A DNA stretch of 64,000 bases, taken from positions 82,330,501 to 82,394,500 of the forward strand of contig NC_083869.1 of assembly GCF_032452875.1 (NCBI RefSeq), given 5' to 3'. Below, piece by piece: positions 34,408 through 45,058 of the stretch; within the stretch, counting starts at the first letter, position 1; each line of letters opens with the position of its first letter. The DNA is from Bos javanicus (taxonomy: Eukaryota; Chordata; Mammalia; Artiodactyla; Bovidae). The notes under the pieces are model-generated. The model did not search any database. It was given only the letters and a program-made list of their open reading frames with translations, and had not been told where the DNA came from. A program made the translations under genes and the position numbers.

Positions 34408-34922
34408 AGTATTATGAGGTGTCAGTAATCGACAACTGTGCTCCTTGACTGGGCTGGTAACTAGTAGGTTGACTAAGGAGAGTGGCAGAATGTGATCAAG
34501 ATATCACCTTTGTTAATGGTAAAGCCATGGGGATGCTTATGATTATCTTTGGCCAAATGGCTTAGGAAAACTATACTCAAAAGTGAGTAATGATAATTAC
34601 TGTACTAAAGGCAAAGTTATATATCACCAAGGGAGATATGAGGTTGAATACACTGTAAAAGTTAAACTAGTGAATTAGCAACAGTATACAGACAGTTGTA
34701 TACCAAAAGAGAAGAAGGAAAAGGAGTGGTTCAGTCATGTTTGCTTGCTGTTTCTCTTTCAAACTTACTCATAAGGTGAGATATCCCTCGTTCCTTAAAG
34801 TTCATTGGTGGAGAGATGATTGCTACTCAAATGGAGCACTCTTGACATTAAAAAAAAAAAAAAGTAAGTAAATAGAAATTTAAGGCTCTATTTAATATTT
34901 TGCCTTTTTAAATTGCTCTTAA
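34408..34922. other. Unique sequence between two SINEs
   Basis: No gene. An A run lies near 34851-34864. Confidence 0.5.
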
Positions 34923-34931
34923 CTATTAACT

Positions 34932-35209
34932 CGGAGAAGGCAATGGCAACCCACTCCAGTACTCTTGCCTGGAAAATCCCATGGACAGAGGAGCCTGGTA
35001 GGCTGCAGTCCATGGGGTCACTAAGGGTTGGACACGACTGAGCGACTTCACTTTCACTTTTCACTTTCATGCATTGGAGAAGGAAATGGCAACCCACTCC
35101 AGTGTTCTTGACTGGAGAACCCCAGGGATGGGGGAGCCTGGTAGGCTGCCTTCTATGGGGTCGCACAGAGTCGGACACGACTGAAGCGACTTAGCAGCAG
35201 CAGCAGCAT
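34932..35209 (+). mobile_element. Bov-A2 SINE, 9-bp TSD
   Basis: Same orientation and structure as the copy at 34121-34396, and close in sequence to it. TSD CTATTAACT at 34923-34931 and 35210-35218. Confidence 0.95.
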
Positions 35210-35218
35210 CTATTAACT

Positions 35219-35672
35219 GGGGTCTAGCTCTTTCTCTTTGTAAAGGGGTTCAGCAGTTTCTTAAGGAAGTCTTTGCCAGTTTCCCTAAAGTCAGCTCTAA
35301 TAATGAACCCTTCTTTGGATGTCATAATAGGCATAAGCAGTATAATTTTTGCATTCGGAAGTTAAGAAGTGGCTCTAAAGAATAATTCAATAAACCTCAA
35401 GCAGCTTATAATGTAAGTATGAGATAGTATACACATTCAATTTTTTCCCAAATCATACCCAATCTGTGTAGTAGAGTTCATCAAAAGTTCTAGAATGAGA
35501 CTAAAAAGCAACATAAAAATTCCAATAATAAAGTGCCAATGATATGAAGATAACCAAAATCTAATTCTTTATAAAATTTCCAGGGGAAAATTAAAACTGG
35601 AAAGATCAAGTCCTTTTATAGCTTCAAAGATGAAAGAAATTATGTTGAAAATAAAGGTTTTTTTTTTTTTTA
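35219..35672. other. Unique sequence with T run
   Basis: No gene. A T run at about 35658-35670 abuts the next BovB piece. Confidence 0.5.
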
Positions 35673-35929
35673 TGATGTTCTAAACTCCAATACTTTGGCC
35701 ACCTGATGGGAAGAACTGACTCATTTGAAAAGACCCTGATGCTGGGAAAGATTTAAGATGGGAGAAGAAGGGGACAAGAGAGGATGAGATGGTTGGATGG
35801 CATCACCTACTTAGTGAACATGAGTTTGGGTAGACTCTGGGAGTTGGTGATGAACAGGGAGGCCTGGCATGCTGCAGTCCATGGGGTTGCAATGAGTGAG
35901 ACACAATGGAGCGACTGAACTGAACTGAA
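35673..35929 (+). mobile_element. BovB 3' end fragment
   Basis: AACTCCAATACTTTGGCCAC through GGAGCGACTGAACTGAACTG. Extreme 5' truncation. Confidence 0.92.
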
Positions 35930-35939
35930 AGTACATATC

Positions 35940-36876
35940 TTTAAATTCTTATTTATTTATGGTTTCTTTTGTTATACAAAACCCTTTAAATTTAATTAGG
36001 TCTCATTTGTTTATTTTTATCTTCATGACTTTAGGAGTCAGTTCTAAAAATATACTGCAGCAATTTACGTGAGAGAGTCTTCTGTCTATATTTTCTTTTA
36101 GGAATTTTATAGTAAACAGTCTTACATTTACATCTTGATTTTGAGTTTATTTGAGTGTATGGTGTTAGAGAATATTCTAATTTCCTTTTTCTACATGTAA
36201 TTGTCCAGTTTTTCCAGTAACAGTTATTAAAGAGACTGTCTTTTCTCCATTGTATATTCTTGGCTCCTTTGTCATACATTAAGTGACCACAAGGGTGTGG
36301 GTTTACTTCTGAGCTTTCTCTCCTGTTCCATTGATCTATAGGTCTGTTTTTGTGCCATTACCATACTTATTTGATGACTGTAGCTTTGTAGTATAGTCTG
36401 AAGTCAGGGAGTCTGATTCCACCAGTTTCACTTTACTTAGTCAAGATTGCTTTGACTAACTCTAGTCTTTTGTATTTCCATACAAATTTTAATTTTTTGT
36501 TATTGTTCTATGAAAAAAATGCCATTAGTGATTTGATAGGGATTCCATTGAATCTGTAGATTGCCTTGAGTATTATAGTCATTTATACAATCTTTCTATG
36601 TTATCTTTGAACATGTACCATGTTAATACCATATTTGTATTAACTTTGATTTCTTTCATCAGCATCTTATAGCTTGCAGAGTACAGGACTTTTGCCTCCT
36701 TGGGGAGATTTATGCCTAGGCATTTTATTTATTTATTTATTTTTTGATGCAATTGGAAATGGGATTGTTTCCCTTGTTTCTCTTTTTATCTTTCACTTAG
36801 TATATAGAAATGCAATCAATAGTAAGATCCAAAAAACTGAAATTGTTACTAATTTCTTATTATATTAAGTTTTATC
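35940..36876 (-). mobile_element. L1 ORF2 fragment, antisense
   Basis: The plus strand carries reversed ORF2 text: CTCCTGTTCCATTGATCTAT, TATGCCTAGGCATTTTATTT and TTGAATCTGTAGATTGCCTT. No open frame of note. Old copy. Confidence 0.88.
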
Positions 36877-36890
36877 AAGAATTATGTCTA

Positions 36891-37253
36891 TAGAAAGATG
36901 GTAACAATAACCCGGTGTACGAGACAGCAAAAGAGACACTGATGTATAGAACAGTCTTATGGACTCTGTGGGAGAGGGAGAGGGTGGGAAGATTTGGGAG
37001 AATGGCAATGAAACATGTAAAATATCATGTAGGAAACGAGTTGCCAGTCCAGGTTCTATGCATGATGCTGGATGCTTGGGGCTGGTGCACTGGGACGGCC
37101 CGGAGGGATGGTATGGGGAGGGAGGAGGGAGGAGGGTTCGGGATGGGGAACACATGTATACCTGTGGCGGATTCATTTTGATATTTGGCAAAACTAATAC
37201 AATTATGTAAAGTTTAAAAATAAAATAAAATTGGAAGAATAAAAAAAAAAAAA
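36891..37253 (+). mobile_element. Ruminant L1 3' end, young, 14-bp TSD
   Basis: Only the last 360 bp of the L1 type that is present full-length at 51-60 kb (ACCCGGTGTACGAGACAGC, GGGAGGAGGGAGGAGGGTTC, polyadenylated tail). The TSD AAGAATTATGTCTA at 36877-36890 and 37254-37267 is perfect. It landed just past the end of the old antisense L1 piece. Confidence 0.95.
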
Positions 37254-37544
37254 AAGAATTATGTCTAGATGGAACTGGGTATGCCTTAAATACAGAAACA
37301 CAATAAATGAGGAGAAGGCTTTAATAGACACAAACACAGATATCTTAAAAATTTATGAATTCTTAATGAGATGTAGATCAATTAAGCAGGTAAGTAGTCA
37401 TCATGGATGTGTAGACTAAAGCCAATTTTTAAGATTTCCCACTCTTAAAAGTCTCAAAGAATTCAAAGAACAAATACAATTTTTAAAAGATAAGTCCCCT
37501 AGGCAACTAATTTTATTTTTCTTAGTGTTATTCTTTAGCTTGCA

Positions 37545-37761
37545 TGCTAAGTTGCCTTAGCCATCTCTGACTCTTTGTGATATGATCCTGTGGATCATTG
37601 CCTGCCAGCTTCCTCTCATGGATTCTCCAGGCAAGAATGTTGGAGTGTGTTGCCATGCCCTCCTCCAGGGTATCTTCCCCACCCAGGAACTGAACCCATG
37701 TCTCTTACATCTTGTACATTGTTAGGTGGGTTCTTTACCACTCTCACCACCTGAGAAACTC
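37545..37761 (-). mobile_element. Bov-tA SINE, antisense, diverged
   Basis: Tail-to-head Bov-tA with imperfect 15-bp TSD (37530-37544 and 37762-37776, three differences). Confidence 0.88.
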
Positions 37762-37776
37762 ATCCTTTAACTTACA

Positions 37777-39449
37777 ATGCACTTAACTCCAGGCAAATTT
37801 ATTTTTCCAAAACTCTACTTAACATTGTTAAATGCTATAACAAAGATTCAATGAAGCCTGGATAATAATACAATGCTGATATACCAGTATCAACACAATG
37901 AGATAACCAACCTCTGACAAGATGCTTCTGTTGATGTTTCTGAGTCTTGAGACTGAGACTTTATTGGAGACCGATATTTCTGCCACACACTATGACATCG
38001 CTTTTTAAGCATTGTCCTCGAGAACTTTCATAGAACATAAAAATAAAATAAAAACTGAGCAAATCATGAAACAATAACAATGAAAATAATTTATGCTTGC
38101 TAAGTAATTGTTTACTAGTTTTATAATAACTCATGTTATAGAGGTAAATCAAATAGCTTTATGACATTTTTCAAATAAAGCTGGGCTACTTCTCTTAGAA
38201 AATATTTATCCACCCTGCCTCTACCTTCTGTAGACAGAGAGTGAATAACTATTATGCTTAAGAAAACCCAAGTGTTAACTGATTTGGAAGTGAGTTGAAT
38301 TCTATGTGTTGAGAGTATGTACCATCCATATGATGTGATGAAAATGACAAGTTACCTCTAGTCTTCTCAGAATAACCATTGTCGAATTATGACAGCAGCT
38401 TCAGACAATTAAGGATTAAGTGACATTTTGCAACATACCTGATCAGTAGTTCTCAAAATGTTCAAGGTCATCAAAAATAAATATCTGAGAAACTGGCATA
38501 ATCTAGAGGAGGCTGAGGAGATATGATGATGAAATAAAATGTGAAATACTAGCTGAGATCCTGAGACAGAAAAAAGTACATTTGGTAAAAACTAAAAAGG
38601 AAACAAAATATGTACTTTGGTTAATAATAATATCAATATTGATTTATTAGTTGATACATATGTAGCAAATGAATGTAAAATATTAGTAATAAGGAAAACT
38701 ACATTTGGGGTAGATGGGAACTTTATCTCTGCAACTTTTCTGTAAATCTAGATCTATTCTAATATAAACATTTCTGTAAAATTTGTATAGTTATTTGAAT
38801 TGTTTGATTTGTATTCTAGTTATATGCTCAAAGGAACTTAGATATAGTTCACCAAATGGAATTCTTTTGTAAGAGTAATCCTAGAAATAGCATAGTAAGC
38901 TTATGCTAATTGCCACTTTGTTGTTATATCTGTCCCCTTTAAAGCAGTACATATGGCTCCTTGAGTTATAATTAAATCTATTAGTCATTTTTGGTTCTTA
39001 CAGGTTTTTACAGATGTTTATCTTACACAAGTTGATAAAAACAGTACGAAAATAGACTATTAAAATATTTAAGAAAGCTATCCTTTGTTTATCATTACTG
39101 TTTTTAGATTGCTTTGGTGTATCTTGTCCTCCTTGGCAGTCATTCCAGTTCTTAATACATAGAACTCTACTAGCTTTTCAAGCACCAAAATCTAATTAAG
39201 AAGAAAGCAACATTATGAGCTTGATATTTCTTCAAGTGATGGATAAAAAATAGTAACAAAAAACATTTTCAAAGGTTGGTGCAAATGTCCACTCCAAAAC
39301 TCCATATGAACCTAAAGATATATCTCACATGTATTATAATTCTGTTCACTGTTCTCTAAACATTCTCAGTACTTTATGGGTAACTCTTTAAATAGCCTTA
39401 TTGAATATGTTTAAAGCATATGATTGAATATGTTTTAATGTGTGTGTGT
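37777..39449. other. Mostly unique sequence with an ancient repeat
   Basis: No gene recognised. About 38456-38780 follows the text of an old mammalian interspersed repeat (CTGAGAAACTGGCATAATCT, CAACTTTTCTGTAAATCTAG) that I recognise but cannot name. Confidence 0.45.
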
Positions 39450-39806
39450 TTGTAGAACCATCACATCACCACAATCATGACAGTGAATATAACCATAACA
39501 CCAAAAGTATCCTGGTGCCACTTTGTAATACTTCCCACCCTTCATGCAATTCCTTTTCCCTAAGCAAACAATCACTGATCTTCTTTATGTCACTATAAAT
39601 TTGATTCCATTGTAATCTAGAATATTATAGAAATTGATTAATATATCCTTCATCTGTCAGTGGCCGCTTAGGTTATTTCCATGTCTTAACTATTATGAAT
39701 AATGCTGCAGTGAACATGGGAATGTAGATATCTCTTCAAGCTAGTGATTTTCATTTCCTTTGGATATATATCCAGAAGTGGGACTGCTTTATCATATGGT
39801 AGTTCT

Positions 39807-39853
<47 letters not shown>

Positions 39854-40168
39854 TAGAAACTTCCATCCTGTCTTCCATAGCGATTTTACCAATTTACATT
39901 TACCACCACCATTACACAAAAGTTCCCTTTTCTCTATATCCTCACCAACACTCTTACCTCTTGCCTTTTTTATAATAGCCTTTCTAATAGGTGTGCAATT
40001 GTTTTTGATTCTCATTTCCCTGATAATTAGTGATAGTGAATACTTTTCCATGTATCTGTTGACCATTTGTATGTCTTTTCCGGAAAAATACCTATTCAAG
40101 ACCTTTGTTTTAATTGGATTGTTTGTGTTTTTGCTTTTAAGCTGTATGAATTTCTTATGATTTTTTAC
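39450..40168 (-). mobile_element. Old L1 3' part, antisense
   Basis: Reversed L1 3' region and ORF2 end: ATTATGAATAATGCTGCAGT, CATTTCCCTGATAATTAGTG and GGATATATATCCAGAAGTGG. Interrupted by a (TA)n expansion at 39810-39846. Confidence 0.87.
39810..39846. repeat. (TA)n microsatellite within L1
   Basis: TA alternation giving spurious Tyr-Ile frames on both strands. It likely expanded from an AT-rich L1 site. Confidence 0.95.
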
Positions 40169-40183
40169 AGGTATACAATTTAT

Positions 40184-40218
40184 ATCTATCTATCTATCTA
40201 TCTGTCTGTCTATCTATT
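40184..40218. repeat. (TCTA)n/(TCTG)n tetranucleotide microsatellite
   Basis: About nine units of TCTA with two TCTG variants, at the junction between an antisense and a sense L1 fragment. Confidence 0.95.
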
Positions 40219-40612
40219 AATGCAGTATTATTCAGCTATGAGAAAGAAGGAAATCATGTCATTTGCAACAACATGAATGGACCTTGATGGAATTATGCTA
40301 AGTGAAATAAGTTAGATAGAGAAAGACAGGGGCTTCCCAGGTGACTTTGTGGTAAAGAATCTGCCTGCCAATGCAAGAGATGCAGGAGAGGTGGGTTAGA
40401 TTCCTGGGTCAGGAAGATCCCCTGGAGGAAGAAATGGCAATCCACTCTAGTATTCTTACCTGAAAAATCCCATAGACAGAAGAGCCTGGTGGGCTACAGT
40501 CCATTGGGTTGCAAAGAGTGGAATACAATTGAGAATACACACACACAGAGAAAGGCAAATACTGTATGATCTCACTTATATGTGGGAATTAAAAAAAGCC
40601 AAACTCACTTAA
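40216..40612 (+). mobile_element. L1 3' fragment, sense, split by a SINE
   Basis: TATTATTCAGCTATGAGAAA and CTTGATGGAATTATGCTAAG before the SINE, and AAATACTGTATGATCTCACT after it, are continuous L1 3' text. An A-rich tail follows near 40612-40622. Confidence 0.88.
40329..40546 (+). mobile_element. Bov-tA SINE inside L1, 11-bp TSD
   Basis: Full Bov-tA, from GGGCTTCCCAGGTGACTTTG to GAATACAATTGAGAATACAC. TSD AGAGAAAG(A/G)CA at 40318-40328 and 40547-40557, one mismatch. Confidence 0.94.
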
Positions 40613-40629
40613 AAAAAAAAGAATAAATT

Positions 40630-41200
40630 AATATAGTATATTACCTTTTTGATATGGCTTTTTCATGTAGCATAATTATTTTGAGATTTATCCATTTTGT
40701 TGTGTGTATCAGTAGTCTGCTCCTTTTTTTCCTGAGTAGTATTCTTTTGTGGGCTTCCCAGGTGGTGCTAATAGTAAAGAACCCACTTGCCAATGCCGGA
40801 AACATAAGAGACATGGATTAGATCCCTGGGTCAGGAAGATCCCCTGGAGGAGGGCATGGTAACCCACTCCAGTATTCTTACCTGGAGAATCCCCTGGACA
40901 GAGGAGCCTGGCAGATTATAGTCCATTGGGATGCAAAGAGTCAGACACGATTGAAGCAACTTAGCAAGCATGCATCCAGTATTTCATTGTATAAGTATAC
41001 CAAATTTGTTTCTCCATTCATTTGTCAGTGGGTGTTTCCAATTTGAGGTAAATAATTTGATATAAATACTTATACAAGTTTCTGTATAACTGTATATTCC
41101 TTTTTAATGAATGGAATGACTAGATTTTAGAGTAAGCATATGTTTAACTTTTTAGAAACTGCCAAATTATTTTGCAAAGTGATTGCATCTTTTTACTCTC
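40630..41200 (-). mobile_element. Old L1 3' part, antisense, split by a SINE
   Basis: TTTCATGTAGCATAATTATT before the SINE and TTTGTTTCTCCATTCATTTG to GCCAAATTATTTTGCAAAGT after it. Its element coordinates overlap the 39450-40168 copy, so it is a separate insertion. Confidence 0.83.
40751..40977 (+). mobile_element. Bov-tA SINE inside L1
   Basis: Head GGGCTTCCCAGGTGGTGCTA, tail CAGACACGATTGAAGCAACT. Flanks 40738-40750 and 40978-40990 agree at 10 of 13 positions, an old TSD. Confidence 0.92.
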
Positions 41201-41379
41201 AACTGAAGTATTTATCTTAAAATTAACTTATGTAGGTTATATAAACCCATAAGTAATAATAAAATACAGAGTAGTTATAAAAAGAAGGTGTGTCATGTTT
41301 GTACCTACTTTGTATACCCTTGAAATTGGCACTTAGATTTCTCATTATAAATTTCTAGCTTCATAGTTTTCTAGGCTTA

Positions 41380-42720
41380 CTCAAATAGCTTCATGTTGTC
41401 AAATTAGCTTTCCCAAACTCGGAGAGCTACTTGTTGGAAGATCTAGTACATGAATGTTACAGTTAATTGTACTACATATTCAGGGCATTTGTTAATCACA
41501 TTAAGATAAATAATAGTTATAATTCTGAAGCAGGAGATAGATAGACTACAGGTTAGATATTTACAACTGGCCTCCTGTTTGTCTTTCATCAGGTACAAAA
41601 AGTAGGCTTCAGGCTGGATACTTAACAACTGTTAGCATTTCTGAGACAAGATGTAGGTGGGCTCCAGTTAAGACATATCAAATCAGCCTCCTGTTTGCCC
41701 TCTTTAATGAAAGAAACAACAGAAACAGAGTAAATAGCCAGAGTTTGCCTCTTGTAAACATCTTAAGGTAATAGTCATGGTAATAGCCAAGGTAATAGTC
41801 ATGGTAAAAACATGTGTACATGCTAAATTCCTTTGGTCTTGTTTGACTTTAGGCCACCAGCCTTCTCTGTCCTTGGGATTCTCCAGGCAAGTATACTGGA
41901 GGGGGTTGCTATTTTCCTTCTCTAAGGCATTTTCCTGAGACAGGAATCAAACCTGGGTCTCCTGCACTGCAGGCAGATTTTTTACCTTGTGAGCTACCAG
42001 GGAAGCCAAAAGAGAGGCAAAACCCTGTTTAAGTAAAGGATTGAGGGATATCCATTCCCCTCTCTTTTGGGACAAGAGAGGAATTAGACATGCATAGAAA
42101 GGCTCCTTATGGATCAAAAATAAGGGGACAATGCCAGGCCATAATAAGCGTTGTTCCTCCCAGAAGCCTTCAGTTCAAGATCCATCTTGGTTGAGGGGTG
42201 AGCATGCACCCAGGCAAGGTCCTAGGGTAGGTCAGGCATGGAAAAAGACACCAAATATCTGGCCTGAAGGAAGACAAAGACCTGGAAGAAGTGACCTATA
42301 TGAATGACTTAAACACCTCTGACGTAATGACCTGCCTCATTAGGAGGGATGCCCACACACTTCCTCTCCATGTGTGTATGTCGGCCTTGCTTCTGTCTTA
42401 ACTAAACAAACTGTTTCTCTGTGTGCTCTCCCACTTGTTGTGCTATACCTCTAATAATACACTTTGTACCTATATTTGCAGTTTTTGCCTCCATGAAAAA
42501 AATGCATTTTTTCCACTGGGGGTTAAGATCCAGGGAAAAATAGCTTCTAGCTTCTAGCCCTTGCTGGTCTGGTTTCTAGGATTTCTTGTTCTCATAAGGT
42601 TGCCCAGGTTCAATTCCTGGGCAAGAATTAAGATCTTGTTTTGCACCACTGTTCCAGGTTGCCTGGCAGAGATCAACTCTGAGGTCTATAAAAGTGCTTC
42701 TTGGCTTGAAATTTACTTTC
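41380..42720 (+). mobile_element. Putative endogenous retrovirus LTR region (non-coding)
   Basis: Not coding. It carries a tandem duplication of about 116 bp (GGCCTCCTGTTTG-type motif at about 41568 and 41686), another short duplication at 41765-41807, a polyadenylation-like AATAATACACTTTGTACC near 42453, and text such as CCCAGGTTCAATTCCTGGGC. These resemble ruminant ERV LTRs from memory. Boundaries are uncertain and no TSD was found. A SINE at 41852-42008 interrupts it. No viral gene is visible. Confidence 0.45.
41852..42008 (-). mobile_element. Bov-tA SINE, antisense, partial
   Basis: Body and head remain (CTCCAGGCAAGTATACTGGA, GAGCTACCAGGGAAGCC). The tail is shortened. Confidence 0.88.
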
Positions 42721-43101
42721 ATATCTCATATTTCTCATATAATCATATAGCCACTCAATCTTCTATTTCAATCAAATTATTTGACATAACAATTATTAGA
42801 TATTAACCAGTAGAAGAAATGTATATATGTATTTCTTTTATATTAAATTCCCATAAGGTAAATGTGAGACAGAAATAATATAGTGAAAACTGTTCCTAAG
42901 ACATTTGCCCTACTTCCCTTATATCTAAGCTTACTAAATTAATAATACTTAGATATTATCAAACTATGCCATATATGATTATATAGTTCACTCTTTGGAA
43001 AAGAGCTCCAATTGTTTTGTTTTAATCTTTGGGCTGCATGTGGGATCTTAAGTTTTGTTAAATAGGAAGTTAGGCATGAGCAATAAGGGATGGTCTAGCC
43101 A
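42721..43101. other. Unique AT-rich sequence
   Basis: Nothing recognised. Confidence 0.5.
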
Positions 43102-43113
43102 AACAAGATTCGA

Positions 43114-43322
43114 AAGTGAAAGTGAAGTCACCTAGTCGTGTCCAACTCTTTGCGACTGCATGAACTGTAGCCCACCAGGCTCCTCCTCCGTCCTCCTCCA
43201 GGCAAGAATACTGGAGTGGGTTGCCATTTCCTTCTCCAGAGAATCTTCCCAACTGAGGGATCGAGCCCAGGTCTCCCGCTTTGCAGGCAGACATTTTAAC
43301 CTCTGAGCCACCAGGGAAGCCT
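43114..43322 (-). mobile_element. Bov-tA-type SINE, antisense, 12-bp TSD
   Basis: Antisense copy from GAAAGTGAAGTCACCTAGTC to GAGCCACCAGGGAAGCC. The perfect TSD AACAAGATTCGA lies at 43102-43113 and 43323-43334. Confidence 0.95.
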
Positions 43323-43334
43323 AACAAGATTCGA

Positions 43335-44130
43335 GTTGATCTCTAAATCTCACCCCAGACATTCCCCAGTGTGGCCCAGGAAAGCTCACACATACCCTAA
43401 AAAATAACCACAGAAGTCTCCACCTCCAGCACATGTGCATACAGTGGATACAAACTAACCACAGGGGCTTCTCCAAATACAGCACATGTGGCCTTGACGC
43501 ATAGCTGGATCTTCAAGTTATCTTAGGCAGCCAGTTCGGTTCAGTTCAGTCGCTCAGTCGTGTCCGACTCCTTGCAACCCCATGAATCGCAGCACGCCAG
43601 GCCTCCCTGTCCATCACCAACTCCTTGAGTTCACTCAAATTCACGTCCATCGAATCAGTGATGCCATCCAGCAATCTCATCCTCTGTCGTCCCCTTCTCC
43701 TCCTGCCCCCAATCCCTCCCAGGATCAGAGTCTTTTCCAATGAGTCAACTCTTTGCATGAGGTGACCAAAGTACTGGAGTTTCAGCTTTAGCATATTAAG
43801 GGTTCACAAATATTCTATACATACATACATCTGATTATAACAGATTCAATTATGGGAGAAGCATGCACAATAGAGTCTGTTGTTATGTAACTAGCAACTG
43901 TTAATCAAAACTATGTCAATCAATGTCCGCCTAGATGAATATGTAAAAGCTCTGTCTTGCAAACCCTGTACCTCATTATTCTGGTTCCAGTGCCTCTCTT
44001 GGCTTGGCCCACCTCTCCCTTGAGGTGCTCGTTCTGTTCTTTCTTCAATAAACGTGTTTTACCAGGCGTAAGACCTCAGATTCTTCTTTGTGTCATTGCC
44101 AAGAACTCAGGCCCTCCCTTACCTCCCATA
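43335..44130 (+). mobile_element. Putative LTR region split by BovB (non-coding)
   Basis: The right end has a polyadenylation signal in TTCTTTCTTCAATAAACGTG followed by TTCTTCTTTGTGTCATTGCC, a layout like an LTR R-U5 boundary. The left part (43335-43530) may belong to the same element, interrupted by BovB at 43532-43796. Family and ends are not established. Confidence 0.4.
43532..43796 (-). mobile_element. BovB 3' end fragment, antisense
   Basis: 265 bp from the BovB 3' terminus (CGGTTCAGTTCAGTCGCTCA) to GTTTCAGCTTTAGCAT, little diverged. Confidence 0.93.
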
Positions 44131-44132
44131 AC

Positions 44133-44215
44133 AGCTCCCCAATCAGGGATGGAACTGCGCCCCCTGCCTCGGCAATGCAGAGTCAACCACTTGACCCCCA
44201 GGGAAGTCCCAAAGC
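44133..44215 (-). mobile_element. CHR-like tRNA SINE fragment
   Basis: GCTCCCCAATCAGGGATGGA through ACTTGACCCCCAGGGAAGTC looks like the tRNA-derived head of a CHR-type cetartiodactyl SINE in antisense. Short, family call tentative. Confidence 0.5.
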
Positions 44216-44664
44216 TCCAATTTTGAACCAAAATTTATAGTATTATTACAGTTTTGAAATTTTAATCTCAACTTTTTAAAAAATAATTTAAGTAGTGATG
44301 CTTTTTTCCTAAATGATTTGGTGGAGATGAGTCATCACTATTGGGATAGAAAAACCCTACCCACACAAAGTTATAAAAGCACCTGGAATATTATTCTAGT
44401 AAATAGTATATAAACACAGCTCAAACTCTTCATGGGGTAACATCTTTTAAAATTCACACTATCAATGTAAACCTAGACCGTCCATCATTTAACTAAAAGT
44501 ACATTTTTCAGTGCTTTGTATAAATCTTTTCAACATGCATTATTGTTTTGCTTTTATTAATTACTGTTTAGTGCCATTGCAAGGTTCTTTTTTTTTTTTT
44601 TTTTTTTTGGTCTTTTGGTGTACAGTACTCTGAAAAATTTGGACAAATGGACATGGAACAACAT
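44216..44664. other. Unique sequence with 21-nt T run
   Basis: No gene. The T run is at about 44588-44608. Confidence 0.5.
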
Positions 44665-45058
44665 GTATGTATGGATGTGAGAGTTTGACTATAAAGAAAG
44701 CTGAGCCCCAAAGAATTGACACTTTTGAAGTGTCATGTTGGAGAAGGCTCTTGAGAGTCCATTGGACTACAAGGAGATCAGTCCTGGGTGTTCATTGGAA
44801 GGGCTGATGTTGAAGCTGAAACCCCAATACTTTGGCCACTGAATGTGAAGAGCTAACTGATTTGAAAAGAACCTGATTCTGGGAACGATCGAAGGCACAA
44901 GCAGAAGGGGATGACCTATGATGAGATGGTTAGATGGCATCACTGACTCCTTTGACATGTTTGAGTAAACTTCAGGAGTTGGTCATGGACAGGGAGGCCT
45001 GGCATGCTGCAGTCCATGGGGTCGCAAAGAGTCAGACACGTCTGAGTGACTGAACTGA
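44665..45058 (+). mobile_element. BovB 3' fragment, old
   Basis: ATGTATGGATGTGAGAGTTT through GTCTGAGTGACTGAACTGAA, abutting L1 sequence directly at about 45059. Confidence 0.92.

Noticed and set aside
36915..37210. Overlapping Gly/Arg-rich plus- and minus-strand frames
   Set aside because: They lie in the L1 3'UTR, whose G-rich tract lacks stops. Equivalent frames recur at 59519-59800.
39744..40160. 138-codon plus-strand frame and 137-codon minus-strand frame around 39.7-40.1 kb
   Set aside because: Both run through (TA)n (Tyr-Ile repeats) and old L1 sequence. Not genes.
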